Shown here piece after piece: positions 7,730-11,014 of a DNA stretch of 11,014 nucleotides (the first letter of the stretch is position 1; every line of letters starts with the position of its first letter). The translations under genes were made by a program, and so were the position numbers. Source of the stretch: DSOS01 sp035286585 (GTDB taxonomy: Bacteria > Chloroflexota > Anaerolineae > Anaerolineales > UBA4823); the NCBI GenBank assembly GCA_035286585.1, contig DATEDC010000240.1:1-11014 (forward strand), written 5' to 3'. Under the pieces are notes generated by a model, which saw nothing but the letters and a program-made list of their open reading frames with translations, did not search any database and had not been told where the DNA came from.

Positions 7730-7758
7730 TTTTGCGGTTCTCCAGGGGATAGCGCGAA

Positions 7759-7788
7759 ATACTAAGCGGTTCACCCGGCAATTCCCAA
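7759..7788 (-). promoter_or_regulatory. Tentative sigma-70-like promoter for the export operon
   Basis: On the minus strand TTGGGA (plus 7783-7788) is followed after 18 nt by TAGTAT (plus 7759-7764), each matching the consensus at four of six positions. Transcription would start near 7752, giving a leader of about 58 nt that contains the inverted repeat. The match is weak and other pairs in this AT-rich region score similarly. Confidence 0.22.
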
Positions 7789-7958
7789 ACAACCTCCTCT
7801 GCGCTTCCCAGTATATGGCAAGGATGTTTAGAAATTATGAAGATGTCATGTGCTTATTGTTTGGATTTCCATGTGCGCTCATTCAGGATAAATAGTATCT
7901 GCTATTGGTGACATTAAACGCTACAGGAAGCGGTTGGATTTTGTTAGTATGAGACTGC

Positions 7959-7965
7959 AAGGAGG
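7959..7965 (+). promoter_or_regulatory. Ribosome binding site that fixes the fdhA start
   Basis: AAGGAGG lies 10 nt before the ATG at 7976. Two earlier in-frame candidates (TTG at 7934, ATG at 7949) have no such site, and the protein from 7976 begins directly with the beta strand of a 2Fe-2S ferredoxin domain, as in homologues. Confidence 0.8.
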
Positions 7966-7975
7966 TAGACTGCCC

Positions 7976-10738
7976 ATGAAGGTAAATCTAACTATTGACG
8001 ATTGCCAGGTTCAGGCCGAATCCGGGCAGACGATCCTGGAAGCCGCCCAGGGGGCCGGGATCGAGATCCCCATCCTGTGCCACCACCCGGCGCTGCCCCC
8101 GGAGGGCGCCTGCCGCATCTGCCTGGTGGAGGTCGAAAAGCAGGCCACCCTGCAAACCGCCTGCACCTACCCGGTGAGCGAGGGGCAGGTCGTGCACACC
8201 CGCTCGCCAAAGGTGATCCAGGCGCGCAGGTTCGTGCTGGAAATGCTCCTTTCGGACCATCCCAACGACTGCATGACCTGCGACGCCACCGGCGACTGCC
8301 TGCTGCAGGACCTGGCTTATGAATACAAAGTCAAATGGGCAGACTACCCCGGGAGGCGGCACCACTACCCTATAGACGACCCCAACCCTTTCATCCAGGT
8401 CGACCTGAACAAGTGCATCCTGTGCCGCAGGTGCCTCAGAGCGTGCACGTATATCAACGGCGTGGAGGCGATCAGCGTGGTTTACCGCGGCTTCGCGGCG
8501 CGCCTCGCCTTCGGCGCGGATACCACGATGGCGGAAAGCCCCTGCGAGTTCTGCGGCAGTTGCGTGGCTGTGTGCCCCACCGCAGCCCTGTACCCCAAGA
8601 TGTCGCTCGGCAAAGGGCGCGATTGGAAGGTGGAGAGGGTGCAAACGGTTTGCCCCTACTGCGGCGTCGGCTGCCAGATCGTCCTGGAGGTCAAAGACAA
8701 CCGGATCACCAAGGTTGAATCCGCCTGGGATGGACCCGCCAACCACGGTTGGACGTGCGTGAAAGGCCGGTTCGGATACGATTTCGTCCACCACCCGGAG
8801 CGCCTGAAAAAGCCGAAAGTGCGCAGGTACCTGCTCGAGGGGACCCCGCGTGAGCGGGAGCGCGGCGAATGGGCTGAAGTGGACTGGGAGACCGCCCTGG
8901 AGATCACCGCCCGCAAACTGGCTCAGGCGCGGGACAATTATGGTCCGGAGGCGGTGGGAATCCTGACTTCGGCCAAATGCAGCAACGAAGAAAATTACCT
9001 GATGAACAAATTCGCCCGGCAGGTGATTGGGACGAATAACATCGACCACTGCGCCCGCCTTTGACACAGCAGCACCGTGGCCGGTCTGGCCACCTCGCTG
9101 GGTTCGGGCGCAATGAGCAACTCGATCGAAGACATCGCCAGTCAGGCAAACGCCTTCTTCGTCATCGGCTCGAACACCACCGAACAGCACCCGGTCATCG
9201 GGATGCGCATCCGCCAGGCGGTCAGGCAGCGCGGCGCGGTATTGATCGTCGCCGACCCACGGCGCATCCGGCTGACCGATTTTGCAACGCTCCACCTGCG
9301 CCACAAGCCCGGGACGGATAACGCCCTGATCAACGGCCTGATGCACATCCTGATCGCGAAAGGCTGGGAGAACAAGGATTTCATCGCCGCGCGGACGGAG
9401 GGCTATGAAGGTTTCAAAGCCCTCGTCGAGCAGTACCCTCCCGATACGGTGGCTGAGATCACCGGCGTGCCTGCCGAGCAGCTCTACCGGGCAGCCGAGA
9501 TCATGGGCAAGACGAAACCCATGGCGGTGCTCTGGGCGATGGGCATCACCCAGCACATCACCGGGGTGCGCAACGTGATGAACCTGGCTAACTTGCAGTT
9601 GCTGCTGGGCAACCTGGGCCTGCCCGGCGGGGGTGTAAATCCCCTGCGAGGCCAGAACAACGTCCAGGGAGCCTGCGACATGGGCGGTCTGCCGAATGTG
9701 TACCCGGCATACCAGCCTGTCGCCAGCGAGGAGGCGCGCCAAAAATTCGAGAACGCCTGGGGGGCAGCGCAGTCCGCTAAAAGCGGGATGACCGTGACCG
9801 AGATGATCCCGGGCATCCTGGAGGGGAAGATCAAGGCGTTGTATATCATGGGCGAGGACCCGATGACGAGCGACCCAGATACCAACCACATCCAGCGCTG
9901 CCTGGAAGCCTGCGATTTTATCGTCATGCAGGAGATCTTCCCCACCGAAACCACGCCCTACGCCGATGTGCTCCTGCCGGGCGTCAGCTTCGCGGAGAAA
10001 GACGGGACGTTCACGAACACCGAAAGGCGCATCCAGCGAGTGCGCAAAGCTATCCAGGCAGAGGGCGAGGCCAGGGAAGACTGGCGGATTATCGCCAGCC
10101 TGGCGCAGCGCACCCTCTCCAGCGGGAAAAGAGCGATCCATCCAGGCCGCTATTCTGGATGGGAGTATGCCTCTCCTGAAGAGATCATGGCGGAGATCGC
10201 AGCCCTGGCTCCCAGCTACGCCGGGGTAAGCTACGCGCGCCTGGAGAGGGGGGAGACTTTCCAATGGCCGGTGAAAGACCAGGATCACCCCGGGATGCCG
10301 GTCCTGCACGTGGGACAGTTCGCCCGCGGCCTGGGGAAGTTCACCCCGGTCGAGCACATCCCGCCTGCCGAGCTGCCGGACGACGAATACCCGCTGGTTT
10401 TGAGCACCGGCCGGGTGCTCTACCACTGGCACGGCGGGTCCATGTCGCGCCGGGCCAAGGGCCTGCTGGAGATCTACAGCCAGCCGCTGATCGAGATCAA
10501 CGCAGAAGACGCCGGGCGCCTGGGGTTGAACGGGGTAAAGCGCATCCGGGTCTCATCCCGGCGGGGGAGCATCGAGGCGCAGGCCTGGATCACCGACCGC
10601 GTCCCGCCCGGCATGGTCTACGCCAATTTCCACTTCCCGGAAGCCGGGGCAAACAGGCTCACCATTGCAGCCCTGGACCCGGTGGCGAAAATACCGGAAT
10701 ACAAGGTCTGCGCCGTCAAGGTCGAGCCGGTGGCTTGA
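7976..10738 (+). CDS. fdhA: Formate dehydrogenase alpha subunit, selenocysteine-containing, NuoG-type N-terminus
   Basis: Catalytic subunit of 920 aa oxidising formate to CO2, or reducing CO2 in reverse, at a Mo/W-bis-pterin. The TGA at 9062-9064 is read as selenocysteine, U363. Domain order: 2Fe-2S ferredoxin (C35, C46, C49, C63); NuoG-type His-Cys cluster (H95, C99, C102, C108); two 4Fe-4S motifs (C147/150/153/157 and C190/193/196/200); then the molybdopterin domain with its own 4Fe-4S cluster (C226, C229, C233, C261). K263, U363-H364 and R558 (NPLRGQNNVQGACDMG) match the E. coli FdhF residues K44, U140-H141 and R333. The C-terminal pterin-binding domain ends with IPEYKVCAVKVEP. The layout and size resemble the clostridial/Moorella FdhA. 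The frame is the same and conserved on both sides of the TGA, so it is not a broken gene. A NuoE-like gene follows after 25 nt, pointing to a soluble NAD(P)-linked complex. It depends on selA, selB, selC and selD elsewhere in the genome. Confidence 0.96.
9062..9100 (+). promoter_or_regulatory. SECIS element and UGA selenocysteine codon
   Basis: The UGA at 9062-9064 is followed after 12 nt by a perfect 6-bp stem, GTGGCC (9077-9082) with GGCCAC (9088-9093), closed by the loop GGTCT (9083-9087). A possible lower stem pairs CAGC (9067-9070) with GCTG (9097-9100). The GGUCU loop and the spacing match the E. coli fdhF element recognised by SelB, where the loop is AGGUCU. The bulged U of the E. coli stem is not seen here, so the cognate SelB may read the loop differently. 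The element is also coding, giving TVAGLATSL. Confidence 0.88.
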
Positions 10739-10763
10739 TAAGAGGATTTTGCGGAGAGGTGAT

Positions 10764-11014
10764 ATGTTAGCTGACCCCCAATTGCAAGTGAACGACCCCA
10801 GAGAGAGCGCCACGCTGCTTTCAGCCCTGTACAACGCCCAAGAGCAATTTGGCTGGTTGAGCCCGCAAGCCATCCAGCACGTGGCTGGGCAGTTAAACCT
10901 CAGTCCGGGACAGGTGCACTCCACCGCCAGCTTTTACACCATGTTCAAGCTGCAGCCGGGGGGGCGATACCTGCTGCAGGTCTGCGAGGGGCTGTCCTGC
11001 TATCTGATGGGCGG
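10764..11014 (+). CDS. NuoE-like 2Fe-2S subunit of formate dehydrogenase, partial (3' end outside window)
   Basis: The first 83 residues of a protein of the NADH dehydrogenase 24-kDa (NuoE/HndA/FdsG) family, a thioredoxin-fold [2Fe-2S] carrier that passes electrons between the catalytic subunit and a flavin NuoF-like subunit. Seen: the helical N-terminal part (LLSALYNAQEQFGWLS), the family segment STASFYTMF (53-61), then VCEGLSC with the first two cluster ligands C74 and C79. The second Cys pair would lie beyond the edge. The start ATG follows a GAGAGGTGAT site directly and lies 25 nt after the fdhA stop, so the two are co-transcribed. The usual next gene is a NuoF-like flavoprotein binding NAD(P); that is expectation, not seen. 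Confidence 0.93.
   Translation, partial: MLADPQLQVNDPRESATLLSALYNAQEQFGWLSPQAIQHVAGQLNLSPGQVHSTASFYTMFKLQPGGRYLLQVCEGLSCYLMG

Larger units (their letters stand above)
7695..7975. other. Divergent intergenic region between export operon and formate dehydrogenase operon
   Basis: This 281-bp gap must hold promoters for both operons. It is visibly more AT-rich than its flanks, especially about 7810-7950. No convincing sigma-70 pair and no sigma-54 -24/-12 motif was found by eye for the fdhA side. A 7-bp direct repeat CATGTGC occurs at 7847-7853 and 7870-7876 (23 bp apart, about two helical turns), which could be an activator site or chance. A 23-codon open frame at 7824-7895 has a poor ribosome binding site and is not called. 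The small inverted repeat and the tentative minus-strand promoter are listed separately. Confidence 0.6.

Noticed and set aside
7824..7895. A 23-codon plus-strand open frame upstream of fdhA as a leader peptide
   Set aside because: It has only a weak ribosome binding site, no attenuator structure follows, and short frames of this size are expected by chance in AT-rich DNA.
1373..7975. tRNA, rRNA, CRISPR arrays, transposase genes or attachment sites
   Set aside because: None was recognised by reading on either strand; the intergenic gaps are too short for most and show no suitable repeats or clover-leaf pattern.
9062..9064. TGA as a nonsense mutation making fdhA a pseudogene
   Set aside because: The position and flanking residues match the selenocysteine site exactly, a SECIS hairpin follows, and no other damage is seen in 920 codons.
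7988..10432. An 814-codon open frame on the minus strand opposite fdhA
   Set aside because: It mirrors the GC-rich third positions of fdhA, has no recognisable domain, is rich in His/Arg/Gly in the manner of shadow frames, and runs through conserved FdhA coding sequence.
9077..10738. A separate gene starting at GTG 9077 for a second oxidoreductase fragment
   Set aside because: The GTG is the base of the SECIS stem, no ribosome binding site precedes it, and the conserved residues HSST before it belong to the same FdhA chain.

Overview
The window looks like chromosomal DNA of an anaerobic bacterium of moderately high GC content. It carries three blocks: a sensor kinase gene (+ strand, left edge), a six-gene ABC export operon (- strand, about 1.5-7.7 kb), and the start of a selenocysteine-dependent formate dehydrogenase operon (+ strand, from 7976 to beyond the right edge). 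Gene style fits Chloroflexota, class Anaerolineae: tandem long coiled-coil HlyD-type adaptors, a Gly/Pro-rich lipoprotein next to a MacB-like permease, and a NuoG-headed formate dehydrogenase. No phylogenetic marker is present, so this placement is an inference of moderate strength.

Left block: a BaeS-type HAMP histidine kinase (11-1372) begins almost at the window edge. A response regulator gene probably lies just outside. It converges on the export operon across a 141-bp gap that holds a widely spaced inverted repeat.

Middle block, in transcription order (right to left): a 64-aa membrane-anchored protein with a TTG start (7694-7500); two paralogous HlyD/MacA-type adaptors (7465-5831 and 5831-4182); a MacB/LolD-type ATPase (4185-3436); a MacB/FtsX-type permease (3449-2220); and a lipoprotein (2197-1514). 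Spacings are 34 nt, 1-nt overlap, 4-nt ATGA overlap, 14-nt overlap and 22 nt, so this is one tightly coupled transcription unit. Its likely job is ATP-driven export of an unidentified substrate, or extraction of one from the membrane. No TolC-like protein is seen. A tentative promoter and a small inverted repeat lie upstream of it.

Right block: an open frame from 7976 to 10738 is interrupted only by a TGA at 9062-9064. That TGA lies exactly where formate dehydrogenases carry selenocysteine (context DHCARL-U-HSSTVAG). It is followed by a hairpin with a GGUCU loop that fits a bacterial SECIS element. Read through, it gives a 920-aa FdhA with five predicted Fe-S clusters and a molybdopterin catalytic domain. 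A NuoE-like gene follows after 25 nt and runs off the window. Together they point to a soluble NAD(P)-linked, possibly electron-bifurcating, formate dehydrogenase. Gene callers that treat TGA as stop will split FdhA into two false genes.

The only gene-free stretch near 300 bp is 7695-7975, between the divergent operons. I found no wholly new system. The strongest points are the selenoprotein, the duplicated adaptors with one degenerate lipoyl motif, and the unknown small protein and lipoprotein that flank the exporter operon.
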